Source: Streptococcus sp. S1
Lineage (GTDB): Bacteria > Bacillota > Bacilli > Lactobacillales > Streptococcaceae
Length of the DNA: 64,000 bases
Reading direction: 5' to 3'
NCBI RefSeq assembly: GCF_034137685.1
Contig: NZ_CP139418.1
Coordinates: forward strand, 585,001 to 649,000
Below the pieces are notes generated by a model. The model saw only the letters and a list, made by a program, of their open reading frames with translations, made no database searches and was not told the DNA's origin. A program made the translations under genes and the position numbers. This document shows positions 1 through 9,129 of this stretch, piece by piece; within the stretch, counting starts at the first letter, position 1, and each line of letters begins with the position of its first letter.

Positions 1-180
1 GAGCCAAGTACTGAGTCAAGCAAGGAAGAAACGACATCAAGCACAGAGCCAAGTACTGAGTCAAGCAAGGAAGAAACGACAGCAAGCACAGAGCCAAGTA
101 CTGAGTCAAGCAAGGAAGAAACGACAGCAAGCACAGAGTCAAGTACCGAGTCAAGCAAGGACGAAACAACACCAAGTAAT
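1..180 (+). repeat. 45-bp tandem repeat in the LPXTG stalk
   Basis: Four in-frame 45-bp units start at 1, 46, 91 and 136. The first three are almost identical and the fourth has diverged (SKDETTPSN). The array probably continues upstream of the window. It encodes the Ser/Thr/Glu-rich stalk, and copy number may vary by slippage or recombination. Confidence 0.9.
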
Positions 181-735
181 ACAACTACTATTGTTCCTAC
201 AAACGGTAATAGCGTAAGTACCGTTGGTCGCCCAGTTTTACCAACAAATTCATATATTTTGGTAGACCAGGCAACAGGTATCGTCTTACAAAACCCAGAT
301 TTTGCTCAAGGTGGCTATAGTCTCCTTGTTGAAGTTTTGAAAGATATCAAAGCACTAGCTGATAAAGAGTACGAGGCATATAATATTCAATTATCGAACC
401 AAAACAATCCTATACATCAAATTAGTCCAACTGTTGTGACAATTCCAGTAAATAGCCAAAAAGAAGTAGAAGCAGTTTATGGTATCGGTGAAAATGGCCA
501 ATTAGAATCCTTCCAATTCCAACTAAATGAAGATAAGTCAGCCGTAACATTTACAACCTCTCATTTTTCAACTTATGGTGTAGTTTATAAGTCTGCAGCA
601 AAAATTGAAGAAAAGAAAAATGATAAGAAATTGCCATCCACCGGACAAAGTATTTCAATCGCGACGATGGTAGGCGGAGTTCTGTTGACACTTTTTGGAT
701 TTGGATACAACATTAAAAAACGTAGAAACCATTAA
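1..735 (+). CDS. LPXTG-anchored surface protein, C-terminal part (5' end outside window)
   Basis: The frame is open from base 1, so the gene begins upstream. The visible part opens with four 15-residue repeats of the type EPSTESSKEETTAST, a Ser/Thr/Glu stalk likely to span the cell wall. About 150 residues follow without repeats and show no domain I can name. The protein ends with the sortase signal LPSTGQ, a hydrophobic segment and the basic tail KKRRNH. It is therefore covalently wall-anchored by sortase A. The ligand-binding end lies outside the window, so binding function cannot be judged. It converges on galU with a shared terminator between them. Confidence 0.85.
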   Translation, partial: EPSTESSKEETTSSTEPSTESSKEETTASTEPSTESSKEETTASTESSTESSKDETTPSNTTTIVPTNGNSVSTVGRPVLPTNSYILVDQATGIVLQNPDFAQGGYSLLVEVLKDIKALADKEYEAYNIQLSNQNNPIHQISPTVVTIPVNSQKEVEAVYGIGENGQLESFQFQLNEDKSAVTFTTSHFSTYGVVYKSAAKIEEKKNDKKLPSTGQSISIATMVGGVLLTLFGFGYNIKKRRNH

Positions 736-758
736 ACGATTCAGTTTATAACATGCAA

Positions 759-797
759 CAAAAAAAGGAAGTGAGAATGAAATCTCTCTTCCTTTTA
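759..797. terminator. Bidirectional intrinsic terminator between convergent genes
   Basis: AAAAGGAAGTGAGA (763-776) pairs with TCTCTCTTCCTTTT (783-796) around a 6-nt loop. A runs on the left and T runs on the right allow termination from both sides. It serves the LPXTG gene on plus and galU on minus, whose stop codon lies at 798-800. Confidence 0.8.
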
Positions 798-1703
798 TTA
801 GTCTACAGTTTTTTCTGCTTCTAATTTTTTTCCGAGTTCGATAATATATTGTTTAAGATCATTTTTGACTTGAGGGTGTTTCAAGGCATAATCGATCGAG
901 GTTTTCATAAAGCCAAACTTGTCTCCAACATCATAGCGCTGTCCCTTAAATTCGCGGGCGAAGACGCGTTGTGTTTTATTGAGGGTGTCAATCGCATCCG
1001 TCAATTGAATTTCGTTTCCAGCGCCTGGTTCTTGATTTTCAAGAATATCAAAGATCTCAGGCGTCAAGAGGTAACGCCCGATGATAGCAAGATCGCTCGG
1101 TGCCTCCTCAGGTGCTGGCTTTTCAACAAAAGTTTCAACACTGTATAGCCCGTTGATGCCTTCTCCTTGAGGGGCGATCACTCCGTAAGCAGAAACATCT
1201 TCATGAGGAACTTTCATGACTGCAATGGTTGAAGCATGTGTGTCGTCATAGTCATTCATCAATTGCTTGGTGAGAGTGGTGGCTCTATCATCCGTGATAT
1301 CCATGAGGTCATCTCCAAGCATCACGACGAATGGTTCATTTCCAACAAAAGCTTTAGCTTGTAAAACTGCATCTCCAAGTCCACGAGGATGTTTTTGACG
1401 AATGAAGTGGAGACGCATCCCAGTAGTTTCATCGACCAGTTTTAAAAGATCATCTTTCCCTTTTTCCTTCAGGTTATACTCTAGTTCGAAGTTTGAGTCG
1501 AAGTGGTCTTCGATCGAACGTTTTGATTTACCAGTGACAACGAGAATGTCTTCAATACCGGATTTAAGGGCTTCCTCAACGATGAATTGGATCGTAGGTT
1601 TGTCAACGATTGGCAACATTTCCTTTGCCAAAGCTTTGGTAGCTGGGAGGAAGCGTGTCCCCAAACCAGCGGCAGGAATGACTGCTTTTCTAACTTTAGT
1701 CAT
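798..1703 (-). CDS. galU: UTP--glucose-1-phosphate uridylyltransferase
   Basis: This enzyme makes UDP-glucose from UTP and glucose-1-phosphate in the cytoplasm, feeding capsule, teichoic acid, glycolipid and protein-glycan synthesis. The 301-residue product has the usual family length. It carries the nucleotidyltransferase signature near residues 10-24 ([14 protein letters not shown]), the acceptor-site stretch [18 protein letters not shown], and GDDLMD and FVEKP further on. It lies 45 bp downstream of gpsA on the same strand, the gpsA-galU order common in streptococci, and they are probably co-transcribed. The start ATG is preceded by a purine-rich AAAGGAAA-type site. UDP-glucose could supply the glycosyltransferases elsewhere in the window, but that link is inference. 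Confidence 0.95.
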   Translation of the reverse strand: MTKVRKAVIPAAGLGTRFLPATKALAKEMLPIVDKPTIQFIVEEALKSGIEDILVVTGKSKRSIEDHFDSNFELEYNLKEKGKDDLLKLVDETTGMRLHFIRQKHPRGLGDAVLQAKAFVGNEPFVVMLGDDLMDITDDRATTLTKQLMNDYDDTHASTIAVMKVPHEDVSAYGVIAPQGEGINGLYSVETFVEKPAPEEAPSDLAIIGRYLLTPEIFDILENQEPGAGNEIQLTDAIDTLNKTQRVFAREFKGQRYDVGDKFGFMKTSIDYALKHPQVKNDLKQYIIELGKKLEAEKTVD

Positions 1704-1748
1704 ATAGTTTCCTTTCTAAAAGGTAGGATTGATGATAGGGTGGTTGAC

Positions 1749-2765
1749 TTATTTCCACTCGTTTTCTTCTTTAAATTCGTTGCTCATCATGTGGTGGATA
1801 GCTTCGCGGATATCTTTTCCTTCGTAGATGACTTGGTAAATGGCCTGTGTAATCGGCATATAGACATCCAATTCTTGAGCCAGCTCATGGGCGACTTTGG
1901 TCGTAGAGATCCCTTCAATGATCATGCCCATGTTGGCCTCGATATCTTCCAATTTTTCGCCACGTCCGAGAGCATCCCCGGCTCGCCAGTTGCGAGAGTG
2001 AACAGAAGTTCCGGTAACGATCAAGTCACCGACCCCAGACAAACCGCTATAGGTCAATGGGCTAGCTCCGAGCTTAACGCCAAGGCGCGTGATTTCAGCA
2101 AGACCGCGCGTGATGATGGCTGCTTTGGCATTGTCACCATAACCAAGACCGTGCAAGGCTCCAGCACCGACTGCGATGATATTCTTCAAGGCCCCAGCAG
2201 TTTCCACTCCGATAACATCTGTATTGGTATAGAGGCGGAAGTAGTGATTGCTAAAGAGTTCTTGAACATAGCGTGCAGCTTCTAAATCTTTTGAAGCTGC
2301 TGTAATGAGGGTAATGTCCCGTATGATGGTCTCCTCTGCGTGACTCGGTCCAGAAACGACCACTACTTCACTGCGAAGAGAAGCAGGAATTTCTTCTTCA
2401 AGGATTTGAGAAATCCGATCGTGTGTACCAGGCTCGAGCCCTTTAGAAGCGTGCATGACTGTGACAGGGTGATCCAGTGTTTCAGCGACTTGTTTTGCGA
2501 CCAAGCGGGTCACCTTGGTAGGAACGACAAAAAGGATAGCATCCACACCGTCCAAAGCTGCTTTCAGATCGGTCGTAGCAGTAATCTCTTCGCTAATAAC
2601 GATGTCTTTGAAGTAGCGTTGATTGGTATGAGCGGTATTGATTTCATCGATTTGTTCTTGGATATTTCCCCAGAGGCGGACTTCATGGCCGTTATCATTG
2701 AGGACTTGTGAAAGGGCTGTTCCCCATGAACCAGGACCCAATACCGCAACGGTTTGTTTTTCCAT
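1749..2765 (-). CDS. gpsA: Glycerol-3-phosphate dehydrogenase [NAD(P)+]
   Basis: This enzyme reduces dihydroxyacetone phosphate to sn-glycerol-3-phosphate, the backbone precursor for phospholipids and lipoteichoic acid. The 338-residue product starts with a Rossmann dinucleotide motif ([14 protein letters not shown]) and has the family signature [22 protein letters not shown] with its conserved lysine around residue 190. I chose the ATG at 2765, not the in-frame ATG at 2777. GGAAGA stands 4 nt before 2765, whereas nothing like a ribosome site precedes 2777, and the family normally begins MEKQ. It is the first gene of a gpsA-galU pair. There are no odd features. Confidence 0.95.
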   Translation of the reverse strand: MEKQTVAVLGPGSWGTALSQVLNDNGHEVRLWGNIQEQIDEINTAHTNQRYFKDIVISEEITATTDLKAALDGVDAILFVVPTKVTRLVAKQVAETLDHPVTVMHASKGLEPGTHDRISQILEEEIPASLRSEVVVVSGPSHAEETIIRDITLITAASKDLEAARYVQELFSNHYFRLYTNTDVIGVETAGALKNIIAVGAGALHGLGYGDNAKAAIITRGLAEITRLGVKLGASPLTYSGLSGVGDLIVTGTSVHSRNWRAGDALGRGEKLEDIEANMGMIIEGISTTKVAHELAQELDVYMPITQAIYQVIYEGKDIREAIHHMMSNEFKEENEWK

Positions 2766-3038
2766 TGTATCTTCCATTTCTATGTCTATTTTTTCAACAA
2801 GGCTAGGAATCTAGCGCTTGCACCTTCGAAACGGCCTAATGTGTGCCTTGAAGGACGATTCTATTTTCCTCTCTATTTTAACATAATATAGGTAAAAAAA
2901 CTTGTATGATCATCAATTGTTTTGTGAGGAAGGTGAGGGTGATAAATAAAATCTATCACGGTTTTAAAAAATACATATTAGACATGATCACTAATGGGTG
3001 GTAAGATAAGTAGTAATTAAAATGAAGGAGGAATGAAT

Positions 3039-3728
3039 ATGTGTAGAACAATTGTTGGAGTATCTGCTAATCTCTGTCCGGTGGACCCGGAAGGGAAAAA
3101 CCTTCATTCCTCCGTGTCTAGTCAATTTGCGGAAGGGATCCGTCAAGCAGGTGGGCTTCCAATGGTCATCCCGATGGGAGATCCTTCCTTGGTTAAGGAC
3201 TATGTTGAAACGATTGACAAATTGATCTTAAGTGGTGGCCAAAATGTCGATCCTAGTCTCTATGGCGAAGAAAAAACCATCGAGAGCGATGATTACAATA
3301 TCGAACGCGATCAATTTGAGCTAGCCCTACTGAAGGAAGCAGTACGCCAAAACAAACCGGTTTTAGGAATCTGTCGTGGGGTCCAGTTGATCAATGTGGC
3401 TTTTGGAGGAACACTCAACCAAGAAATCGAAGGTCATTGGCAAGGTCTTCCATTTGGGACTTCCCATTCTATCCAGACTAAAAAAGGCAGCGTGGTGGAG
3501 CAACTCTTTGGTCAGGCTAGTCGAATCAATTCCGTGCATCGTCAAAGTATCAAGGATCTTGCACCAAATTTCCGTGCGACCGCCTTTGATCCGCGTGATC
3601 ACACCATCGAAGCCATTGAAGCAGTAGATGGCCATCGGATTATGGGCTTGCAATGGCATCCAGAATATTTGGTCAATGAAGAAAAAGGGAATTTAGAACT
3701 GTTTCGCTATCTCTTGCAAGAATTGTAA
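3039..3728 (+). CDS. Peptidase C26 / gamma-glutamyl-GABA hydrolase-like class I amidotransferase
   Basis: This family cleaves gamma-glutamyl amide bonds (for example gamma-glutamyl-GABA or related compounds) using a Cys-His-Glu triad. The sequence shows the nucleophile elbow GICRGVQ (Cys near residue 112), the conserved HSI...SVHRQ region, and the C-terminal LQWHPE with the catalytic His and Glu. Length (229 residues) is normal. The start is placed at ATG 3039 because AAGGAGG (3025-3031) lies 7 nt upstream. The ATG at 3033 is only 1 nt from that site. The gene stands alone, with a terminator about 100 bp downstream. The exact substrate cannot be read from sequence. Confidence 0.85.
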   Translation: MCRTIVGVSANLCPVDPEGKNLHSSVSSQFAEGIRQAGGLPMVIPMGDPSLVKDYVETIDKLILSGGQNVDPSLYGEEKTIESDDYNIERDQFELALLKEAVRQNKPVLGICRGVQLINVAFGGTLNQEIEGHWQGLPFGTSHSIQTKKGSVVEQLFGQASRINSVHRQSIKDLAPNFRATAFDPRDHTIEAIEAVDGHRIMGLQWHPEYLVNEEKGNLELFRYLLQEL

Positions 3729-3830
3729 GATCTTTAGGTTTTTTTAGGAGAAATACGCAAACTACGCTCATCAACAAAGATCTCCTACCTTTAGTTGCTA
3801 TAGTTTACTATTTTTCATATATTTTTCAGT

Positions 3831-3858
3831 AAAAGGCTCCTTGTTCCAGGAGCTTTTT
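3831..3858 (+). terminator. Intrinsic terminator downstream of the C26 hydrolase
   Basis: GCTCCT (3836-3841) pairs with AGGAGC (3848-3853), followed by TTTTT and preceded by AAAA. It is a short but well-formed hairpin about 100 bp after the stop codon. Confidence 0.6.
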
Positions 3859-3894
3859 GTATGTTTATCACTCGTAATGAAAAAAGAAATGAAG

Positions 3895-3983
3895 ATGACT
3901 GAAATTCGTAGATTCGAACGTGTATCAATCTATCCCATTCAGGAATTGCTTTCAAAACGGTAGAGTTTATGCGGCTGGCGCGT
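3895..3983 (+). pseudogene. Relic of dut: 5' fragment only
   Basis: About 90 bp here align base for base with the first part of the intact dut at 15835. The fragment reads MTEIRRFERVSIYPIQELLSK against dut MTKIRGFELVSSYTNQDLLPK, then hits a TAG stop where dut has GAG. Resemblance continues through ATGCGGCTGGC, which encodes the AAG of the HAAGYDL motif, and then stops abruptly at about 3983. The similarity also covers a few bases before the ATG. No functional dUTPase motif remains. It is joined directly to a carbonic anhydrase fragment. Confidence 0.85.
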
Positions 3984-3990
3984 AACAAAG

Positions 3991-4283
3991 GGAATGATTG
4001 GATCCATGGTCATCTCTCGGCAACAGATGAAACTTGAGAAATCGTGGTTTTGCACCACACAGGTAATAGAGATCAAATCTTTGAAAACAAAGGATTTCGT
4101 CAGTATCTGAAGAAGGAACTGAGAGTTGACGTTGGAGATTGAGAGTTCCTCCCTTTTCACAATATCAACGCGAGTGGCCATAAGTATGTCGTAATGATTG
4201 AAAGTTCCCTCGCTCATTGCTACGATGCTATTACCTCAGGAGTGGTTTATGATGTTGATACAGGATTCATCACAGAGGTGAAA
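3991..4283 (+). pseudogene. Relic of beta-carbonic anhydrase: 3' part only
   Basis: This stretch aligns with roughly 18508-18800, the second half of the intact carbonic anhydrase gene. Matches include GGTCATCTCTC, TTTTGCACCA, TTTGA.AAC.AAGG.TTCGTCAG and TATGATGTTGATACAGGATT. Stops and frame changes are scattered through it, and the conserved HTDCGAQ site is lost (CACACAGGTAATAG). It ends level with the stop codon of the intact gene. Together with the dut fragment it looks like a copy of the dut-radA-carbonic anhydrase block from which about 2.6 kb of the middle was deleted. Confidence 0.85.
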
Positions 4284-4447
4284 GACGCAATTTTATTTGA
4301 TTATAGGAACGTATTTCGTAAAAAATAAGTTGATTAATAATTTTAAAAGAAAATAATCTACTCGGAAATTTTATCTCCTCCAATTATATTCAGGTAGGCA
4401 AACTCACTAATTTGTGGTAAAATATTTTGTAATTACGGGAGGTTTAA

Positions 4448-6463
4448 ATGAAAAAAATAAAAAATTTCGTAAACATAAATTATCTATGGTTACTATTAGG
4501 ATCTTATTTAGTCGTTGTTTTAGTCAATCTACTTCGATTTTCGACTGAAGTATTATTTCTCAAATTAGGAGCAGTAGGAGTCACTACTACAGTGATTGGA
4601 TTGGTGGTTAGTTACCTAATTCTATGGTTCCTTCTTGAATATAAAAAGTTTTTAAATATCCGGCAGGCTAATATCATCCTGTCAGCTTTAATCTTGTTTA
4701 TGGCCATTCTAAAAAGTCCAACCTTTTTCCTATCTTTGGGCTTGGTAATGATATCAGTGGCCTTGTTCTTACTCTTCCATTTGGAAAAAGTAAGGCTTGC
4801 GATGATCTACCCCTTGGTGCTTTTGTTGTCATTTCCTAAGTTGCTGATCCAAGCGAGTAGCAATTTTAAAAACGATGCCCTAGGAATTCACTCATTTAAC
4901 ATTGCTGAATCAAAATTCTCAATGTTGATTTGGCCGGTCTTAGTTTCTGTTTTTATTGCCATTCTCATCGGTTTGTTGATTAATAGATTGGCAGTGGAAA
5001 AGATCAATGCGGTGTGGGTGAAACGTCTCACCCTTGTCGCCTTGATTGGTGGGCTCTGTTACGTCCTCTACTTGTCTGCTGTGATGTACTACAAAGTAAA
5101 GGCAAATTCAGTATCGACATTCGACATCGGAATATTTTCCCAGATGTTTGAAAGAATGAAAACGGACTTTACTCAGATTACGACACTTGAGAGAGATAAG
5201 GCCTTATCACATATGGCAGTCCACATTTCTCCAATTTATTATCTCATTCTTCCCTTCTACATGTTATTCCCTTATGTAGAAACTTTGGAAGTGATGCAAG
5301 TCCTCATTGTCTTCTCAGCTGTTATCCCTCTATGCCTCATTTTGAAGAAATTACAGCTACCAAAACTTCTTAATCCTTTCATTATCGCTCTCTTCTTCCT
5401 TACTCCGGTAATGACCACGAGTGGTGCTTACCACCTGCATGAGAACTGTTTCTTGCCACCGTTGATTTTATGGCTATTCTATGCCCTTATCTCTGAGTGG
5501 CGTTGGAGATCCATTCTATTTGTCTTGTTGATTCTATTTGTCAAAGAGGACGCGGCACTCTACGTCCTGGCATTAGGACTTTATTTTGCTTTCCAAAAAC
5601 GTTTCACCTTGTCGGCCACCTTCAAAAAATGGCTCTATGCAGGAACTCTTGCTTTGCCAGTCCTCTACTTTAGCCTTGCTTTGTTCCTTCTAGCTAAATA
5701 TGGTGAAGGAGCCATGGTTTCGCGTTACGGACACTTATTATTGGAAGGGGAGCACGGCTTGCCGATGGTGTTGAAAAACATCTTCCTAAATCCACTCTAT
5801 ATTATCGGAAGTCTTTTCACGGGCAAGAAAATGGGATATATCTTTTTAATCTTATTCCCTTTAGGTTTCCTACCCCTCGTTCAAAGACGCTTCTCTACCT
5901 ACTTCCTCCTGATTCCTTTATTGGCAGTCAATCTACTGATGGACTGGCCATATCAGTTTGACATCGGTTTCCAATATAGCTATGGATCGGTTACCCTCCT
6001 ATTTATCATGGCTATCCTGGCGGTAGATCAATTGAGCAGACATCGAGTGGTTGGAGAGAAGGTCTTGCTTGCTCTTGTTGCTGCTTCCCTAGTTTTCTCA
6101 GGGACAATCCTCTATAGTTTCACTCGAAACTGGAACTTTGAGATGAAGTATTATCATGATCGGAAAGAGTTTTTTGATGGCCTTCAGTCCACTTTGGATT
6201 CAATACCAGCAGATGCTTCTGTGTTAGCAGCAGGAGGATATACTCCAGGCCTACGAAAACACCAAGAATTGTACGATATCTTCTATCACAACAACAAAGC
6301 ACTTGATCCAAAAATTGACTATGTCGTTGTACCTAGAGAAATGCAAGATGAAAAACATGGCTACTCTGAAACAGCAACTCTTAAACTTTACAAAGAGGCT
6401 GGCTATCAGGAAAGTTCTCTATCTAGCAAGGATGTCCTGGTGTTAGAAAAAGAAGTAAAGTAA
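4448..6463 (+). CDS. DUF2079 family polytopic membrane protein (probable GT-C type)
   Basis: The 671-residue protein is almost all hydrophobic, with roughly 13-15 predicted membrane helices. It has DUF2079 hallmarks: TFDIGIFSQMFERM and HISPIYYLILPFYMLFP in the first large loop (residues 220-280), then LMDWPYQFDIGFQYSYG near 500. DUF2079 proteins resemble GT-C glycosyltransferases that use polyprenyl-linked sugars on the outer face of the membrane. A soluble C-terminal segment follows (residues 565-671). An imperfect GGGAGG site precedes the ATG, and a possible extended -10 (TGGTAAAAT) lies just upstream. It sits about 500 bp before a Thr-rich adhesin and near a GT2 and a YfhO protein, suggesting a role in surface glycosylation, but no substrate is known. 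Confidence 0.8.
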   Translation: MKKIKNFVNINYLWLLLGSYLVVVLVNLLRFSTEVLFLKLGAVGVTTTVIGLVVSYLILWFLLEYKKFLNIRQANIILSALILFMAILKSPTFFLSLGLVMISVALFLLFHLEKVRLAMIYPLVLLLSFPKLLIQASSNFKNDALGIHSFNIAESKFSMLIWPVLVSVFIAILIGLLINRLAVEKINAVWVKRLTLVALIGGLCYVLYLSAVMYYKVKANSVSTFDIGIFSQMFERMKTDFTQITTLERDKALSHMAVHISPIYYLILPFYMLFPYVETLEVMQVLIVFSAVIPLCLILKKLQLPKLLNPFIIALFFLTPVMTTSGAYHLHENCFLPPLILWLFYALISEWRWRSILFVLLILFVKEDAALYVLALGLYFAFQKRFTLSATFKKWLYAGTLALPVLYFSLALFLLAKYGEGAMVSRYGHLLLEGEHGLPMVLKNIFLNPLYIIGSLFTGKKMGYIFLILFPLGFLPLVQRRFSTYFLLIPLLAVNLLMDWPYQFDIGFQYSYGSVTLLFIMAILAVDQLSRHRVVGEKVLLALVAASLVFSGTILYSFTRNWNFEMKYYHDRKEFFDGLQSTLDSIPADASVLAAGGYTPGLRKHQELYDIFYHNNKALDPKIDYVVVPREMQDEKHGYSETATLKLYKEAGYQESSLSSKDVLVLEKEVK

Positions 6464-6549
6464 GGCTTTAAAAACCGTTCTGCTAGGGTTGAATTTCTAA
6501 GAGAAACGAGAAGTCATTCATCGATTGAGACAAAAAGTCTTCTATTATA

Positions 6550-6584
6550 AAGGCGCACACATTTATGATGTGTGCGCCTTTTTT
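6550..6584 (+). terminator. Intrinsic terminator after the DUF2079 gene
   Basis: AAGGCGCACACAT (6550-6562) pairs perfectly with ATGTGTGCGCCTT (6568-6580) around a 5-nt loop and is followed by T residues. It is a strong, GC-rich hairpin. Confidence 0.9.
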
Positions 6585-6894
6585 GATCAGAAGAATAGAG
6601 CAGACCTGTTAGGGTTAGGAAGGTGCTCATTGCTGGTAGCATAAAAGGATGCTTAAATCTCTGGAAGGTATCCGCACGCCTGGTTCAAGCATGAATGATT
6701 AAAATAAGCATGACTATTATAATAGAAGAAAGTTGATCCGAATGATGCATAACAGTTACAAGAGAATCTGAATTAATTGCAGTTGTTCAAAAAATAAAAG
6801 TAAGGAAAAATAGGTGAAGAAGATGGTATTTCTCAAGAAAATGGCCCGCTTTAAAAAATTAACACAAAAATGTAAAAAATATTGAATAGAACTA
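6585..6894. other. Intergenic stretch with no recognised gene
   Basis: About 310 bp of AT-rich DNA lie between the terminator and the promoter of the next adhesin. I see no ORF with a ribosome site, no clear repeat and no resemblance to any other part of the window. It may hold upstream regulatory sequence for the adhesin. Confidence 0.4.
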
Positions 6895-6923
6895 TTGCTA
6901 TTTCTACTATGTTGTGCTATATT
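6895..6923 (+). promoter_or_regulatory. Sigma-A promoter of the first Thr-rich adhesin
   Basis: TTGCTA (6895-6900), a 17-bp spacer, then TATATT (6918-6923) preceded by TGC, which makes an extended -10. It lies about 40 bp before the adhesin ATG. Confidence 0.7.
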
Positions 6924-6963
6924 TAGAGAAGCTAATTAGAAAAACCGAGGAGGTAAAGGAAAT

Positions 6964-9054
6964 ATGAAAAAGTTAGCGGCTAGTTTATCAATGATTTTCT
7001 CATTATTGATAATTTCATTCGGCGTGTTTACGACCAACGTAAGTGCAGCCACGTCCAAAAATGTCGATGTCATCACGGAGATCAAGATCCAAAATGACAA
7101 AGGTGGAGAATTGACAGGTTCACTTGACACCTATGATACTTTCCGTCTTAACGCAAAATTTGAGTTAGAAGGAAAAGGTGTCAAAGCAGGTGATACGACA
7201 GAACTTAAGATCGATGCACCTATCGACATCAAGTCTCAGAATTTTGAAATCAACGACATAATCACTGGTAAAAAGATTGCCGATGCAGTAGTTGACGCAA
7301 AAACTGGTAAGATTGTCTTGACATTCACAAAATTCGTTGAAACGAAAAATGACGTTTCAGGTTCATTCTTCTTCTACGCAGCAGTTAACAAAGACAAATT
7401 CCCTAACGATGGTGAGGCACCAGTTAAGGTTCATGTTAACGATAAAGTGAAATTCACTGGTACGGTAACAAGTAAAACTGGTGACGTTGGTAAAGGTTAC
7501 CCAATCATAAAATCTGGGTGGACTGGTAACAACAACAAAGAACTTGGATACAGAATCTCTATCAACAGAACAAATCAAGTAATCAACAATGCAGTGATTT
7601 CTGATACGCTCAATTCAAAAGGAGTTACTTACCGTAAAGGTAGCTTCAGAATCTACAAAGGTACTTGGGAATACGCTGGCGGTAAATGGAATCTTAAAAA
7701 CAAACAAGATGTTACGTCTAGCTATACTGTAAATGCAACTGATACTTCATTCTCTATCAACTTTGGTAACATTGGCAAGAACGACGGCTTTGAATTACAA
7801 TACGAAGCTGATATCAACTATACTGCTGTTGACGGGGAAAGAATTAAAAACACTGCAACTATCACAGGTGATGGTTTAAATCCCGCGGATAAACGTAATA
7901 CATCACAAAATGGTGTCAACATCCAAATCGCTGGTGGTGCTGGTATCGGTTACGAATTTAGCATTAAAGTGAAAAAAGTAGACGAAAACGGTGCTCCACT
8001 TAAAGGTGCGAAATTCCAAGTTATCCGTGCAACTAACCAAGATATCATTGGTGAGTTTGAGTCAGATGCTAATGGTGAGTTCACTGTTAAGAACATCTTG
8101 CGTGACCAATACATCATCAAAGAAATTCAAGCTCCAGAAGGTTATGACTTGGCAGCTGATACTGTAGTTGAAGCTGGTGATTTCACAACACCAAAAACTC
8201 CAGTTGCTAAAACTATTACAGACCAAAAAACAACTACAACAACTACAACAACTACAACTACAACTACAACAACCACAACTACAACAACAACAGAAGAACC
8301 AACAACAACTACAACTACAACAACAACAGAAGAACCAACAACAACTACAACTACAACAACAGAAGAACCAACAACAACCACAACTACAACAACAACAGAA
8401 GAACCAACAACAACTACAACTACAACAACAACAGAAGAACCAACAACAACTACAACTACAACAACAGAAGAACCAACAACAACTACAACTACAACAACAG
8501 AAGAACCAACAACAACCACAACTACAACAACAGAAGAGCCAACGACTACTTCAACAACCACAACTACAACAACAGAAGAGCCAACGACTACTTCAACAAC
8601 AACTACAACAACAGAAGAACCAACAACAACCACAACTACAACAACAGAAGAGCCAACGACTACTTCAACCACAACAACAACTCCAGAAGTACCAACTCCA
8701 GAAGATACAACCACAACAACAACTCCAGAAGTACCAACTCCAGAAGATACAACCACAACAACAACTCCAGAAACACCAGGAAATCAAGGTGGAGAAGGAC
8801 AAGGGGATGACACAACCACAACAACAACTCCAGAAACACCAACATACCCAGGCGATGGAAATGGTTTTGGTCCTCGTAAATCATCAACAACAACAACTCC
8901 AGAAAATAGTGAAGAAACAACCACACCAGAAAATGGTGGAGGTCGCAAATCACTTCTTCCAAGTACCGGTGAAGTTGTAGCAACTGGCCTTGTATTCTCA
9001 GGAGTACTTGTCTTGTCAGGTGCAGTAGTATTAAAACGTAAAATCTCTAAATAA
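6964..9054 (+). CDS. Collagen-binding-type LPXTG adhesin with Thr-rich stalk
   Basis: The 696-residue protein has a signal peptide (about 1-28, ending VSAA). A CNA-like two-domain adhesive region follows (30-325), including a PF05737-type stretch beginning YRISINRTNQVINNAVI. Next come one SpaA/Cna-B prealbumin-like domain (330-420, KGAKFQVI ... IKEIQAPEGYDL) and a stalk of about 210 residues made of Thr runs broken by EEP (421-640). The sorting signal is LPSTGE, a hydrophobic helix and KRKISK. It is wall-anchored, and collagen or another matrix ligand is the likely target, although binding is not shown by sequence. The stalk is a prime O-glycosylation substrate. A GT2 and a YfhO protein follow 75 bp downstream after a terminator. 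The second adhesin at 13122 is a clear paralogue. Confidence 0.88.
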   Translation: MKKLAASLSMIFSLLIISFGVFTTNVSAATSKNVDVITEIKIQNDKGGELTGSLDTYDTFRLNAKFELEGKGVKAGDTTELKIDAPIDIKSQNFEINDIITGKKIADAVVDAKTGKIVLTFTKFVETKNDVSGSFFFYAAVNKDKFPNDGEAPVKVHVNDKVKFTGTVTSKTGDVGKGYPIIKSGWTGNNNKELGYRISINRTNQVINNAVISDTLNSKGVTYRKGSFRIYKGTWEYAGGKWNLKNKQDVTSSYTVNATDTSFSINFGNIGKNDGFELQYEADINYTAVDGERIKNTATITGDGLNPADKRNTSQNGVNIQIAGGAGIGYEFSIKVKKVDENGAPLKGAKFQVIRATNQDIIGEFESDANGEFTVKNILRDQYIIKEIQAPEGYDLAADTVVEAGDFTTPKTPVAKTITDQKTTTTTTTTTTTTTTTTTTTTTEEPTTTTTTTTTEEPTTTTTTTTEEPTTTTTTTTTEEPTTTTTTTTTEEPTTTTTTTTEEPTTTTTTTTEEPTTTTTTTTEEPTTTSTTTTTTTEEPTTTSTTTTTTEEPTTTTTTTTEEPTTTSTTTTTPEVPTPEDTTTTTTPEVPTPEDTTTTTTPETPGNQGGEGQGDDTTTTTTPETPTYPGDGNGFGPRKSSTTTTPENSEETTTPENGGGRKSLLPSTGEVVATGLVFSGVLVLSGAVVLKRKISK
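8224..8680 (+). repeat. ACN-triplet and EEP repeat array in adhesin stalk
   Basis: The DNA is nearly all ACA/ACT/ACC codons, interrupted about eleven times by GAAGAACCA (EEP). The first stretch, from about 8227, is roughly 20 uninterrupted Thr codons. Such simple-triplet DNA is prone to slippage, so stalk length probably varies between strains. Confidence 0.9.
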
Positions 9055-9078
9055 TAAAAAAAGAGTTTCCGTATAAAG

Positions 9079-9104
9079 GAGAGAGCGAAAGCTCTCTCTT
9101 TTTT
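9079..9104 (+). terminator. Intrinsic terminator with GAAA tetraloop
   Basis: GAGAGAGC (9079-9086), loop GAAA, GCTCTCTC (9091-9098), then TTTTTT. It ends the adhesin transcript 50 bp after its stop codon. The glycosyltransferase begins only about 25 bp later, so that gene depends either on read-through or on its own weak promoter. Confidence 0.9.
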
Positions 9105-9129
9105 GGAAAGGAATGAAATGGAGGAAAAG

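Noticed and set aside
3939..4217. 92-codon minus-strand ORF
   Set aside because: It lies antisense to the clear dut/carbonic anhydrase relic and has no ribosome site.
8142..8756. Minus-strand 204-codon ORF of Val runs opposite the first adhesin stalk
   Set aside because: Antisense of the ACN repeats, same artefact.
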